Source of the DNA: Serinus canaria
Lineage: Eukaryota; Chordata; Aves; Passeriformes; Fringillidae
Direction: 5' to 3'
Assembly: GCF_022539315.1 (NCBI RefSeq)
Contig: NC_066315.1
Coordinates: 100,917,990 to 100,981,989 of the forward strand
DNA: 64,000 nt
Part shown: positions 14,128 to 28,079 of the stretch, one piece after another
Numbering within the stretch: the first letter of the stretch is position 1
How the letters are laid out: every line of letters starts with the position of its first letter
The notes under the pieces: generated by a model
What the model was told of the DNA's origin: nothing
Seen by the model: the letters and a program-made list of their open reading frames with translations, nothing else
Database searches by the model: none
Position numbers and translations under genes: made by a program

Positions 14128-17100
14128 TAGCAATTAATGAGGCCAAAGTGTATCCCAGCTGCTCTTGATCTAGTCCATAACTAAATTCACTTTTCCATGT
14201 CTTACCAGTTCTTCCAAGCCACTTCTGGAAAAGCAAGAGAGTGTGTTAGTCAATCATATCATTTGGTAGGGAAATGCACAGTCCTGTCTGTCTGTAATCT
14301 CCACATCACAAGAATAGCAAAACACTCTCCCATCTTATCTGCAGACCAAAGTCTGACATTAGTCCCATGCTGGCCTGGGCCCTTGAAGCTCTTGCTGGAT
14401 TCCCAGGGGTTTTCTGCCTGAGAGATGATTGATTAATCCCCATCCATCTAACAGAAGGTCACCAGCTCACTCCCTGCTCTCCTGTATACTGTGCAATCAC
14501 AGGATTCAATTTAAAGTTTCTAAGGACAAGCAATTGGCTCCTCAGACACTGATCTATGAAACAGTAGGGTGCTCAGCTACAGAATAAAGGAGAAGCAGGA
14601 GAGGGCATTTCAGGAACCTATTGCTAATGAGTGAACCATCTGTCTGTCTTCTTTGTGAAAATTGGCTATTTATTCTGACATTTTCTTTTCCCCAAACAGT
14701 TTTTCTGCTGATGACCTTATTATTTAAAGTAATGTAATCTAATTTTAATGCTAGTACATGTCAGAATTATTGCTTGGAAAAAGCAATAATGATAACTGCA
14801 GCTATCTTAGCGAACAGAAAAATAAAAATGTATGATGCCTCTGAGAGAAAAGGTGCAAGTCCCACCACAAACAAGCCTCACTTGTGATAATTACACTCAT
14901 TATTCAGAAAGAAAACCATGGCCAGCTGTGAAATGAGTGACCAACACTGAATTTTTCGTATGGGATCATTCTTCCATCACAAATGAAAAAAGATGCTGAA
15001 TACAACAACAACAAAAAAAAAGACTCACTGTTGGCAAAAGCTTAACATAAATACATAAGCTAAGATGGACTGTCCCTGGTCTGCCTTACCCAATTTATGT
15101 CTCTCAAAGGAATGTGTCCATTTCAGGACTGCAGACTGCCCTTGAATACCTCTAAATGTGAACACCACTTTAGCAGAACTGTAAGATGAGGATACAGCGA
15201 CTAATCGAGTTGTCCATCCATCTTCCGGCATCACATCTCTGCTGCAGACACCACCAGCTGTTTCACAGAAATGGGCAAAAAGCCTGATGCCAAGTTAATA
15301 GGGATAGTCTTCCGAGCCAGGCAGTCTCCTCCTTATTCTTACCAGCTATAGATTAGTTTCAGAACTCAATTATGAAATTTTGTGGCCCTTTCAGGACTTC
15401 CCTTCACAGTTGTTTTTTGGTGCCTTTTGGCCTGTTTTAAAACAGCGCCATTACAATCCTAAATCGGAGCATCTAGGCATTGCTTAGGTACTTCTAGTAA
15501 ACAAGAACATTCTAAAATGTAAAACACCCTGAGTATACCAAACTTTAAAATGACATCTCAGCTCATGTGAATGGTTATTCTCCCTTTTTATCTCCTGTCT
15601 CAAATCAGCAAGCATGGGCTAATTGAGACCTCAAAAATGAAGTCACAGGGAAGGTAGTTTCTTTGGATGGGCAGGTAGAACTTGACAGTATCTCTCCAAC
15701 CGCTTTTTGATATTAATTTTAATCTCAGCTGACCCGGTATTTCTTTGTGCATGGTTTCATGCCAGGTGAAGAACACTGCATTTGGACTCACATTTTGACT
15801 TTTGGTGAGGCAAGCATTTACCCCGAATGAACACTTTGCTAAGGAGCTTTGTCAGCAGCAGCAATTTCTGATATTTAAACTGAAGTTTGCCAGACTTAGG
15901 GAGTGAAAGGAGAGATTTATTGAGAAAGGACTGATACATCCTGCTGCCATGAAGGTCTTGAGTACACAACTCATAATTACATGTGACCCCTCTTTCTTCA
16001 GCCTGATGCCACTCCCATCAGCCTTTGAGATGCCTCTGACATACAACAAAAAGAGGGATAATGAGCCCTGAGCTAGTACTAACTAACACCTTTGGGGTGC
16101 ACACCAGCCTCCAGAGATCAGCAGCAGAATAACAGAGCAACTAAATAACAGCAGAATGTACAAATCAAGGTGGTACAAGACCTATACCTCTTTTAATTCT
16201 TTCTCTTTAATGAGGGCCATCCTAAGAGGAAGAAGCTGGTCATGTCTGGCTTGTACAGTGTGCAAAAGCACTGCATGAAGTTAACAATAAACAAAATCTT
16301 TCTTAAATCAATCAACAAAAGATATTAAAAAAAGGAACTCTTAAGGGCAATCAAACTGGAACAAACTTCTCTTCTGATGGTAAAGATTGAGTGATTCCTG
16401 CTTATCTGGTGGTTTATCTAAATCACCTTGAGTCTGTCCAGTGGTCTCTAAAGGCACTGTGGACAAACAGCTCCAAGCAAAGCTGCTTCCCTAAAAGGAG
16501 ACTTCGAAAATCATGTTGTTAGCATTCATGTGTTCCTCATTACTCCAAGACAATATTAAATCTGAACAGATCTGGAAAATTGTACCTCCTACACAGACAT
16601 TTTTTCCTCCTTATTGTCTTTCCAAGTCCTGAAAATGCAGCTGAAGGCGTGAACAATCAGCTGGGATACTGGAAGCTACAAATATGCTGTTTATACAGTA
16701 GCGATGCTGGAATAACAAGAGCGTGGTGCTACACTTTTTTCAAGAGGAAGAATTTCAAGAGTGAACTGGTAAAGCAGATTTTCCTGCTCTTCTATGAAAA
16801 GTGACTGCTCCAGGGCCATGTGTTCATCAAACAACAGGACACATATTTCTGGTTTTACAATCTAGTAGGAGATGCTAAAGGCCTAAAAGCTCCACAGTAA
16901 GTCAGAGTATGTCTCAATGCCTCTATTCTGGGTTTTTCCTTCTGGGAACATAAAAAACATAATAATTTGGTTTATTTTTATTTGCATTAAGTAATGAACC
17001 CAAGTATAATGGATGGCATTGTGACATGAGGAGGAAGACTTAAGACAGCCTACTGGCATCCACTACCAGATTGCTCATTTTATTCGGTCTGAGAGTGACT

Positions 17101-20100
17101 GACTTGGGAATATAAATGCTATTGCAATTAAAAAGCTACACCTCAAAAAATGAAAAAAATTAAAGGACAAAAAATGAGGCTACAATGTTGTCTGACTAAA
17201 GGCTTAATCACAATAAGCATAGACACCTGGAGAGGATCAGAGAAAGGACAAGGGGTGGAGGAACCCAAGTGACCGAATCAGTGAAATCAGAGCATGACAA
17301 AGAATATTATTAAACTGTTCTCCCTAGAATGAAACCCATGAAGAGCTGAGGGAAAGAAACTTTCTTCTTGGACTTCCATGCAGAATATGAGGGTTACTGC
17401 CTAAAGGGACATAGGGCTAACTATGGAATGTAGGAGGAAGGAAATTTGTGACTGGTGTAAAACTTATCCAGTTGGCAAGTCTGTCACTGTAGGAAATGCT
17501 GTATTTTGCAGATCTGGGTAAAGTGGGCAGAGAAATAAAATTAGGGAGAGAGATGGTGCAACTAGACAGTCCTTACACTTATTTTCTTTTTCTAGTTGGT
17601 ATGGCTTATATATCTTCATGCATATGCCCACAAAGTCACAAAGTACATAATGGCTGTATGTCCTGTATATACCATACACCTGCATATTTTATTTATAAGG
17701 CTGAATAAAACAGCACAAATGCTTTTACTTATTGATTACAGTCTTTACTGGCTGTGTTCAATTTCACTTCAGCACCTCTTTTTGACATTAATGGGCTGTA
17801 ATCAGGCTCACCTATTCCATGCTCACATTGAGCAAAAGACCTCAACACGTAAGTTTCCAGGAATAAGAATTTGTTCAGAGAAAAAGGATGAATGGGAAAA
17901 TCACCTGCCTGTTTCCAAAATTGGAAACCCCATCCTGAAGCTTCTGACATTCTAGACAGGAACCCAACAAAATCTAAGATTACTTCAAGCCATGAATGTC
18001 AGCTTGCGGAGGGACTGTGAATCATTAATTATTCCAATGGATTAAGAAAATACACAGCTTCAAAGGACTAATTGGATCCCTCTTCATATAATTCACCAGT
18101 ATAGTCAGAACATGAAGAATCATAGGAACTTAACCTATTCTGGCTTGAAATTACACTTTCAATGCAGAGCACCAAGTGCACATGGAAAACATCTGGAACA
18201 ACCTCTACCAGAATGTAAAAAGCAACTGAACAGAAGACAAAAACCAGGGTTTTTTCTTTTTAGATCTCATTACCACTGTGCAGGAGGCCAGCATGAAACT
18301 TCTTGGTTTGAAACTTCTTGCTACATCATCATCACTAAATTAAGAGAGTCTTAAGGAGAACAATGCTGCAGCCATGCTACAGGAGAAAACTGGAAGTGAA
18401 GAGACTGCAAACATTGCTTGTCTTTTCACAGGTGGCAATATCTTCTCCTGACTCATGCATATGCAGGAGACCTGCCCACAGTCTAAGTCTATGCAGGAGC
18501 TTCCCAGTAAGACCTTATTACAATCTCTTTCAGTGCATGCCCATAAACAAGTTTGTCTCCTGGCATAAGTCTTTTACATTATATTTATGCTCCAATGCAT
18601 GTCTCAGGAAAACACTAGAGGGTTTATCAGTGCTAAAATTTCAGATACACTGCAGCCAATGACTCAGAAAATTACTCATTATCTTTTAAAACAGTTAATG
18701 TAAGCCTCACTCTTAAACTGTACATTCTTTATGACAGAGAACTTGTATTCTGCCTTTTCTGTGTAGTATTTGGGATAATTTTGGGCCTCAAAAAATTATA
18801 ATAACACTCTCACAATCAAGGTAATGAAACTTGGCATTTTATAATGGTGTCTCTTATTGAAAAAATGTTTCAGAAAAGTTTGGACATACCTGCCTCTAAC
18901 TAGAAGTTCTAATTATAACAAAAAAGAGTTTCTACTTTGACACTTCTCGATTTCACCCCTTTCTACTTTTAAACAGGTTTTCACTTTAAATCAGACTTTC
19001 AGAGGAAAAAAATTGTTTCAAGTTTAAATCTTCTAAGCCTTTGCTTTCAACTCTCCCTTATGACAAAAATACCATGGAAATAATGCAAATGTCAGCCTTC
19101 TTGCCATAGGTCAGAACCAGAAAAATGTGAAAGTCTTCAGTTTTTATATAATACTCCTTCTGTCTGCTACATACATTAACATTTACGATGGAAAATGTTG
19201 AAGACCTCCCACCTCCAGTTGTTCAAGAATTTCTTGTTTAGTATCCACGGCAGACTATAAGAGATTTGCTGGAATACGCATCTCTGCATCCTCTGATGAA
19301 TGCTCTGTGTGTTTGCAAAGGTCTATGAGATGGGCATGCCAGAAAGACAAGCTTGTTAGCAGCTCCAGACAGCTCTCCCTGGAGTTTCTGTGTGCCTCTA
19401 ATACACACCTCAGTATTCACCCAGAGAAGACCACATGCAACTTCTCTGCACACAGCCAGAATCTGTGCAGTGGATCAAAAGAGCCTTGTGGTTGATAACA
19501 GTAATTTCCTGCTATTCCATATCCTTGAATATTGGCTCACCCTCCAAGGAAGTTCAAACCTTCCATTTTTCTGCCTTTCTCAAGATTTTGGTGAAGAACT
19601 CCCCATACCCCCTTTTGCATCTAGCAGTTCAATTCCCGCAGAACAAATGAACGTGAGTCAGAAGTACACACACAAATCATACCAAATCCCTGAGGAACAA
19701 AAAGATTGCATCTCACCACTGACCTGATGAATCTTTTCAAATCAGAGATTAAACCCCCTTCGTCTGACTAGACTCAAATGGATGTGTGTGATGGGAGGGA
19801 CACACTTTCTTCTCAGGTAGATTTCAACTTCCAGGTCATTCATGGCATCACCTCTCCTATGACATGTGCAAGGGCTTAGAAATCAGTCCTACCTCCAAAG
19901 ATGGCCACAAGGCTAATTTCAAGAGTGCCATTGTTCCCAAGTCCCCATCTAGTACTAAGAGAAGTGGTTCCTGCCTGGGCTTGGCGCTGTTTTGGGTGCA
20001 AACAGCAGTGCTGCTCCAAGCCTGGTGCTGCTAGGCTAACAGAGCAATCCTTCAGGAAGAGCAGCATTAGAAGAAGGACACGATGGATGCTGCCTTTGTA

Positions 20101-22510
20101 GGGATGGGTGCATAGCTGATTTCCAGGGGTGCCACACAGTTTGGACTCAGGGGTGGCTTTGGGCCACAGGGTTCCCAAATCCCTGTTCCCAACCCACCAG
20201 GCGTGCGGTCCCACACAGACACCATCCCAGTGAACCTGGGTGAGGGACTCTGGCTCCCAGCAGGAGCAGGAACATGTGTACAGGCACTGAGAGGCAGGAA
20301 AGTAGGTCAGTTGCATCTCCTGAATGCTATAAAATAAGTTTTAAAAAAATCTCCTGGGTTGAACTTTCCCAGCAGTGAGGAGGTGACATGGATAAGTTCT
20401 TGTACTCATCTCAGCTCCTCAGCAGTGGCACCAACCTGCACACACAGCACCTGTCAAATTCCTTCCTTCCAATTTAGCACTTGGTCTGTAGAAACCCTTC
20501 CTTCCTTCCTATTCCCACCTGCGTGAGAACAACTCCCATGCCCTGGTCATACTTACTGCTCCAGTTTTTTCTACAATGTATTGATAAAAGGGCACCAATA
20601 GATTTTATATAACTCCTGCCCAAAGGATGTGAAATCTTGGAGGACATTTTTAAATACGTTTCAGTGAACAAAGAAAAGGACTACACAAATTCCTGCATGG
20701 AGCTGGACCCTTGCTAGATTCACCTTCTCCAATTCCATCACAAAAAGCGATGCCCAGCGGGCTGTGCTGAGCTCTGCCCCACCGTGTCCCTCCCTTCATG
20801 CCCTGGAGAAGGAGGCTGCCTGAGTCTGGCATAGAGTGGCAGCTCTTCCCCTGCACCAACCCAGAGCCCAAACCCCCCAACAGTGCTGCAGTCCACAAGT
20901 GACTACAGATCTGCTATGCAGCTGTTCCTCTCACATGCCTACCCACACAAATCCTGGTGCTCCAACTTTGCTGGGAAGGCACGGAGCACCACTAAATCCT
21001 ATTTTACTACAGGCAGGATTAAGTTTACTCATCCATGATGGCACTGTAAACCTTGCCAAAAAAACTTCTTAAAATCATGCACCATCTAAAAACTGGACTC
21101 TCAGGTTTCTTAGAAAATCTGTAATATTTTCTTTCCTTCACTTGCCTTTGGGAGAAAATATCAAAAGTAAAGGCCTTTCAGTTGAATTACTGAGTAGATG
21201 TTGATCTGGCAATTTCCATCAAAAAAAATTACATAAGTAAGCAGCAAGATTATATAGCCTACTGTAATTTATTTTGTCAGAGAAAAATTGCACAAGCAAC
21301 TGCATTATTATGATGGACTATTTTTAATTAAAGTTCCTGAGGACAAGATAGGCATCAACTAAGAAAAGCCACCCATGTCTGGAAGCTATATTGAGAATAA
21401 AAAAATGAAAAGCCAAAACACATAGAGAAATGGACATTTGACATTTGAATAAGAATTTCTAATAGCTCCGAGGAAGGAAGAATATGAAACTGGAGTTTCA
21501 ATTTAGGGCCGATTCAAATATAATCCCTTCTCTTAGGGATTTGGGGCTGTGAAGCTTCTCAACTTCAACAAGTATGCTTTTCTCAAGGTTATGTATGTCA
21601 GACTGGCAGACACTTGCATGTTCCCTTTGGGAAGCAAGCTGGGGATGATCATTGACAGTGCCTGAAAGAAGAAGGTTCTGCAGAAAATCTCTTCAAGCTA
21701 ATGGGACCCCCGGTAAATCTCAACTTAATGCATTCTTAAATTCTAAATCAAGTGTTGTCTTCATTCCTAAAATTGGTGGTAATATTTGCACTTGTATGAC
21801 AGGTCTGGTTGCTCACTTTATACAGATGCATGCCTACTCTCCTTTGAGTCTTCCTAAATCCTTGCCCTTCAGTGATAATCATGTAGCAGTGAGATTCACA
21901 GACTGGTGACTTGTTTACGCTGTCTACCCAACAAGTTATTCTGTAATAGCTTCTGCCTCGGGCACCTCTCTGTGCCAGTATAAAAGTCACTTTGTCTTAG
22001 ACTGGGGAAGCAAAGTCAGCAGCCAAAACATTTTTCCTACAGTAAACACCAAGGAGAAATGATGGGGGTTTAAAGATTGCTGTCAAGAGCTGTGATTTGG
22101 AGGGCAGCCAGTGAAAGGATACCCAACACAGACAGTAACTCTTTAGGCACATGCATATATTACAATTCTAATCAGAAAAACAAAATAAAACACAAAATTG
22201 CTTTCAAACATATCCCTGAAGATTCTACTGTACTAGCAGTTAAAGAATAAGAATCCATTGCATAGTAGTTAGACCTTGAAGCCCAATGGCCATCCCTACT
22301 CAAGAGATCAGGAATAAACAGACAAAAGGTAGTAAATGTTTTAAACTATCCCATGCTTTGCTTTCTCCCATCAGTAGACCTGGAGTAAATCACACAGACA
22401 AAATAACCCCGTGATGTAATTTTCTGAAATTACAGTGAGGGTCTCAGGCTAAAAACATTTAGATGGCCCCAAACACATTACTAAATGTCAGTAAATACTC
22501 TGAAATATCT

Positions 22511-22583
22511 TCTTTTCATTTTTGTGATTATGAAGGGGCTACTAACTCTTTTCATTTTTGTGATTATGGAAGAGCTACTAACT
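22511..22583. repeat. 36-bp tandem duplication
   Basis: Two head-to-tail copies start at 22511 and 22547, each beginning TCTTTTCATTTTTGTGATTA and ending CTACTAACT. The copies differ at only a few positions. The period is a multiple of three, so it leaves an open frame intact, but nothing suggests coding. Confidence 0.93.
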
Positions 22584-24811
22584 TGAAGCAGTTATACTGG
22601 CTAAAAATTTGTTTAAGATTACTCAAAATCCTTGCACATAAAACAGCAGTGCACATTCATGATTTTTTTTCTCTTAAGGACTGTTTTCTTTCTTGTATCT
22701 GTAATAGTAACCAGTAATATATTAAATTCATTTTTTGCGTAGTCTTTTCTTTATTTATGTTTCCTCACTACTGTTTAAATCCCCCTGGAACTCAGTGGAA
22801 ACAGTCCTCAAGCTCCATGGCAGTCTCAGGCTGACATTAGATAGGGCTCCTTGAATGTGGCTCAACAGCAGTTTGCATGTGGCTACTCCCTGACACACCC
22901 AAACATGAAAACAAGGCATCAGTCACTGTTTACAACACTGCAAGAAACGCTGTAAACATAATGAGATCATCGCAGGAAATTCACATGGTAAAAAACCAGG
23001 GAATTAACAAGACAAACAGAGGAATGCTTCCAAGCAAATAGACTTCATGCAAAATAAAAAAAGAGGGACAGTGTTTTCCAACCTCTGCTGGGCCAAAGAA
23101 GAAATCCCAACTGCAAATTAAAATCAGAGTGCTTGTATTTCATTAAGGTTAGAAAGGAAATTCTGTCGGTCCTCTGATCGCTGTTTGTGCCAGCCAAAAG
23201 TGAATTTATGGCATAATTGAAATGACATTCTTTTTCTGCTACTCACTTGCTTCTGATGAGCATCATTATGCTGAAGCAATTTATCATGCTTTATGTCTGA
23301 AAGAGCTGTTCTCTTTCCACAATCCTAGCCTTTGTACCATCACTCTCTAAAAATCTGGGCATTATAATTTCCTTCCTCCTTCTGTTTCTCTTTCATGAAA
23401 ACTCTGCTGACAATTGAGAGAGCACACAATCTCAGATAACTATTAAACCCTCTGAGAATTAAGACATATTTTCACTGCCACAGGTGAATTTCCACTCTGA
23501 GTCTTTAGCTCCAGTGTCCCTCATCCAGCAAATGCTCCAAAGAAGAGCAGAAGAGAGACAGCCACCTGCAGCTGGTGTATCTGTAAGTAGGCAAGCAGCT
23601 GCCCCAGGTGCACAGCAGATCAGCTGACTGCTCTGCAGGAGGAATACTTGTAGATGTAGCTTGGCAAACAAAGGAAAGGAGACATGTTCTTTTCCATTCC
23701 TCCTTGCAGATGAGCGAATTATCCCCTACCAAAGGCAGAAGCTGGTGGGTTGGCTGGTGCCCTCAGATGTGCAGCTGCAAGAGGCTACCTCTGCTTATCA
23801 TAGCAGAGAGCAGCCAACCCATGCCAAGTCTGTCAGCAGAACATTTTTGTTACTGCTGTTTACAAACAAACCTCATTCCATGCTGAGATATCAGCGCTGG
23901 CAATCAAAACGTAAACTAAACAGATTTACCTTGAAGGTTTGATTGACCAAACAGCAAGCCCCAGATGCTGCTTTAAACACCATTTGCAAGAACAGAAATA
24001 CCTTTTAAACTTTTAACTGCTCAGCTTCACCTAGTTGAGACTTTAGTTCATTACCTGCTGCTGCAGTGCTGAACTGACAGTCTGGAGCTGACAAAATGCT
24101 GCCAAATAAGGGGAAAGGGACAGTGTGGTTGCTGGATCCCACACCTTATAGGCAGGAGTAGGCACTACACCATAAGGCTCTAATCAAAGGGTTTTTAGCT
24201 AACTTTTGAGAGTATCCACAGTTGCAAGATACTGAAGCCTTCAAATTTTATTTGGCTGTATCCAAAACACTTCATTAAACCTCAGGCACTTGTTTGCTGG
24301 AGGACATCAAACCAAAATATTGGGTGCTTTGATGTATATGTATTAGTCTAAAGGATTAATTAGGTCTGCAAGAATAATTAACAATTTGAGACAGAAAAAA
24401 CTCCCTTTGCCTGGAAGTCTGCCTGTGGAGATAGCCACTGTTACCTGTGAAGGCTTGACTTGGCCTCACCACATAGCCAGCTTCTCTTTCATAACTACAC
24501 ACAGAAATCAGAGCTTTGATTCTTCTCAAGGTCCAATTCCCTACCTCCAATCCCTTTTAAATATGTAAGTATTGTCATCAGTTTCTCCCATATTTAAAAA
24601 TTCCTATGAACTGAATGCTAAACTCCTAGAAAGCTTAACATGGACATATTTTTCCCTACCTGAGCAGTAATGGGATATTTTACTTTTTGTTTCATCATCT
24701 CACTCCCCAAGGCTGTGTTTGTAACACTCACTCAGCCATGATTAAAAAAAAATAATTATAATTAAAGGATGAAAACAAAGTAAAAAGCCAAAGTTATTAC
24801 TCCATGAGGTT

Positions 24812-24830
24812 AAAAAAAAAAAAAAAAAAA
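24812..24830. repeat. Poly-A tract (19 nt)
   Basis: Uninterrupted A run. No retrotransposon body or target-site duplication is evident beside it. Confidence 0.95.
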
Positions 24831-27305
24831 GAAACACAGGTAGTTATAATCATTATGACATTTTGGTATCTGCTCACTTCTGGTCAAATTCTCCATCTCC
24901 TGTGACAGAGGAAAAGATAAGTTGTCACTGCTATCCATGTCATACTGGGAGAGACTGACTACCTGGCTATAATAGTTAGGAGTGCTGTCAAAAAAATCCC
25001 TAAATGCACAGTCACTAATGATTTCATTGTGGTACATCTTTCATTTGAAAATAATAGTCAGTACTTTAATGGAGAAAATAGAAACTCAATAAATCCTTAA
25101 TGATGCCGAGTCTCTTTTATGCTAGCAGTTTTACATGGCAAAAACAATTCTTGGAAATGTCAACCTGCCAATCTGGTTTAAGGTTTTAAACCTTTATTAT
25201 GAATTTCAGAGGTAGACTAGAAATATTTCTGTTAATGGCTTTGTTTGAAATGTCTTGATTATGGATAATCAGGAATGAGCAGTAGATTCTTGCAACACAA
25301 GAAGCCCCTGAATAGAAAATTAAAGCTAAATCAACATTATCCCAAGGCTTTCTATTCCTCATTCCCCATCATAAGGTTCCAAGTGGTTACTGCCACATCC
25401 TCCTCACCCAGCAGGTCTTCATGTGAAACAGAAGTAAAATGAGCCTTTGGTGGTGGGCGATTTATCCAAACTATTTCCTCTCCTGAATGCCCAAGAGGAA
25501 ATCTCATATTCTTCCCCTTCTCCTCGCTGAGCTGCCAAGAAAAACCCATCTCCAGGACCTCAGAGCAAGAGCTAGAGGGTCCAAGTGAGAAACTAAATCT
25601 GTTGCAGACCAGGAAAGGGAAGAAAAAATGGCTTAGATTTTAAAGCCCAGATTATAACATGACAAGAATCTGTGCATTTAATTAGTGCTCTTGTCTCCTT
25701 CAGTTGTGTCGGCTGCTGACCCAGAGTAAAGGTGCCAGGATCCAATCAACACCCCCATTTAAAACCAGTTAACAGACTGTCAGGTTTAGTTGTGAAAATG
25801 CCTTTATTAGTAACTGGTTTTAGCCAATCCTGGAAAGCACTGTCACTCTTTATACACTGAGAATTTCATGCTGGTTGGTTGAGGAACCTGAAGCCTTCAG
25901 AAAGGCTTTCTTTTTTCCCTCTCTCTTGAATTGTATTCACAGTGAAAAATCATGTAGTAGCATTACAAAGACCTTTCTTTCAACACCAGATTCTTCGAAG
26001 AGGTGTGGTACTTCTTGTGGAGCATTACATTGTGGATACCTGTGGTGTATTGTGTCCAAAGCCTTCCTCTTCCTTTTAAGGAAAGCATCACACAAAGCAT
26101 GTGTGAAATGTCCATATCCAAATTGCTCATACCCCAAAGGCTCCCTCTTCCTTCCTTTTGACTAAGAAAATTACTGTCAAATTTTCTCCTGATCATCCTG
26201 TAGCACAGAAGCAGCAACACTGAAGTTGTCCATTGTGTTTATTCATGCCAGCTCAGAAGGACAGCAATTCATGCAATGTTTCTGTTTTTCCCAACAGCCT
26301 GAGAGCACCGTGTTCAATGAAAGGCATCTGCAGGAGTGCCAATGGCTCATCTTCCTGTGCAGAACCACAAGAACTCCTTCTATTTTTTACATTCTCCCCC
26401 CAAAAGAATACACAATTTCTTACATATGGTTATTTTTGCAAGAGTTGTGTCCAAGAGAAGCAAGAGACATCTCTGAATTTGTGTTATTTAAATTACAGTC
26501 TCCTCTATGGCTGTGTGAACTGGTGGACTATTCGTTCAAACAAAACTGAACAGATGCAAAACTTCACCCCAGAGTGAAATCAACACTGCAGGATAAAAAC
26601 CACCCTGCCTTTAATATTCACTGACATATTGTTTTCTATTTTGTTTGGGTTTTTTGCACTCAATACAGTCAGGCCCAGAATGGAAGTGACAAGTTATCCT
26701 ACCATGGGAATGTTCTCACAGTATTTTCGGGGAGATTGAGAGCAGGTGGAGCCACAAATAGCAGAAAAAGCTTCCTGTTTAAAGATTTTTTTCCTTGCTT
26801 GAAGTCCTGACCTAGGGGAGCAGCTTTTGGCAGCAGCTGTAAAGTAACTTTCCAAGTAGTGTAGCTCAGCCCTCAGCAGCAGAGACTGCTGTCCCAAGGT
26901 GTGGCTGTAGTCCTGCTCATCTCAGCTGCCCCTAACCTCAAGGGCTGGTTTGCACATACTGGAGAATTTTGTGTTCAACTTAACATCTGTATCTGAAAAA
27001 TGCTGAGGAAAAACCTAAGGTGAAGAAGAAAAGGAAGGAACAGAAGGTGAGAGAGTCCCACCAAGGAGGAACCTGTAGAAGGGGAGAGAGGAAAGCTGAT
27101 CTGCTTGCCATTGGAGGGGATGGAGGACACCAAGAGGGATTCTTTTTTTTCCTTTTTTAAGGAAACCAACCCTAATTTCTTTTTCCTTTCTCTTGTGAAG
27201 GTAATCCAGAAACTGTAGTCACATACCCTGACAGCTCACGGCAACAGCGGAGAACACAGTAACTATCATTCTATAATTTTAATTCATGATGGTCAAGGTA
27301 CAACA

Positions 27306-27352
27306 ATTGGTGGTTTTAATAGAATGGTCAACACTGTATTAAAACCACCAAT
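27306..27352. repeat. Perfect 16-bp inverted repeat with 15-nt loop
   Basis: Left arm ATTGGTGGTTTTAATA (27306-27321) and right arm TATTAAAACCACCAAT (27337-27352) are exact reverse complements. The structure lies about 240 bp upstream of the second CR1 fragment. It could be a hairpin in RNA, the remnant of a small inverted-repeat element, or a mutational palindrome. Confidence 0.9.
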
Positions 27353-27589
27353 CCAACAAGTGATTCCCACCCTTTCACGTCCTTATAAGTAATGTAGGAC
27401 CTACATTTCAGTTCCTCCCCAAACTGTTATGGGAACCTTCCCCTATAATTGCCCATAGGTTATGATACCTTTGGCAGTATGCACTGCAACTTCTGGTTTG
27501 GGAATAATCAACAAATTGGTAAATTAATCATAAAAGACACATGAGCATGCAATGGAAAAGCAGAAGGATTCCTATAGAAAGGAGGACTT

Positions 27590-28079
27590 TGGGAATGACC
27601 AACCTGTCAGTCTCACCTGTGTGCCTGGGAAGACCATGGAACAGATCCTCCCAGAAGCTATGCTAGGGCACACGGAGGACAGGGAAGTGATTTGAGACAT
27701 CCAGCACGGCTTCACCAAGAGCAAGTCCTGCCTGAACATCCTGATGGTCTTCCACTGACTCCGTAAGTGGGTAAGGGAAGGGTTAGCCCAGTTTATAACC
27801 TGGCAAGAATGATAACCTATGCATTTTCTCCAAGGAAATCTTTCCCAAACTGGTGGGGGGGAGGGGCTGCTTGAATTTGCTTTCTAGAGGGACCCCATTT
27901 GGAGGTTTCTTCCCAGATTTGCCCAAAACTAGGAAACCCACAGAGGTGGTAAATGCCCCATTCCTAGAAACATTCAAGGTCAGACTGGGGCTCTGTACAA
28001 CCTGATCTAGTTAAAGATGTCCCTGTTCATTGAATGTGGGTTGGACTAGATGACATTTAAAGATCCCTCTATTCTATGA
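27590..28079 (+). mobile_element. CR1 LINE fragment, internally deleted or interrupted
   Basis: Two CR1-like parts lie in the same orientation. The first (about 27598-27780) resembles the reverse-transcriptase region, with GTGCCTGGGAAGACCATGG, GAAGCTATGCTAGGGCAC and CAGCACGGCTTCACCAAGAG blocks. The second (about 27925-28079) is the 3' end, with GTGGGTTGGACTAGATGACA and the terminal ATTCTATGAC. About 145 bp between them does not look like the missing CR1 sequence, and more than 1 kb of consensus that should separate them is absent. This suggests an internal deletion or two overlapping insertions. No intact frame remains. Confidence 0.85.

Noticed and set aside
17235..17260. Short CR1-like stretch (GGACAAGGGGTGGAGG)
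   Set aside because: Only about 12 bases match the CR1 block; the flanks do not.
25352..25549. 65-codon minus-strand frame with Glu/Lys-rich start
   Set aside because: Considered as a possible further MTCL1 exon, but it does not match the family after LKE and lacks convincing splice borders.
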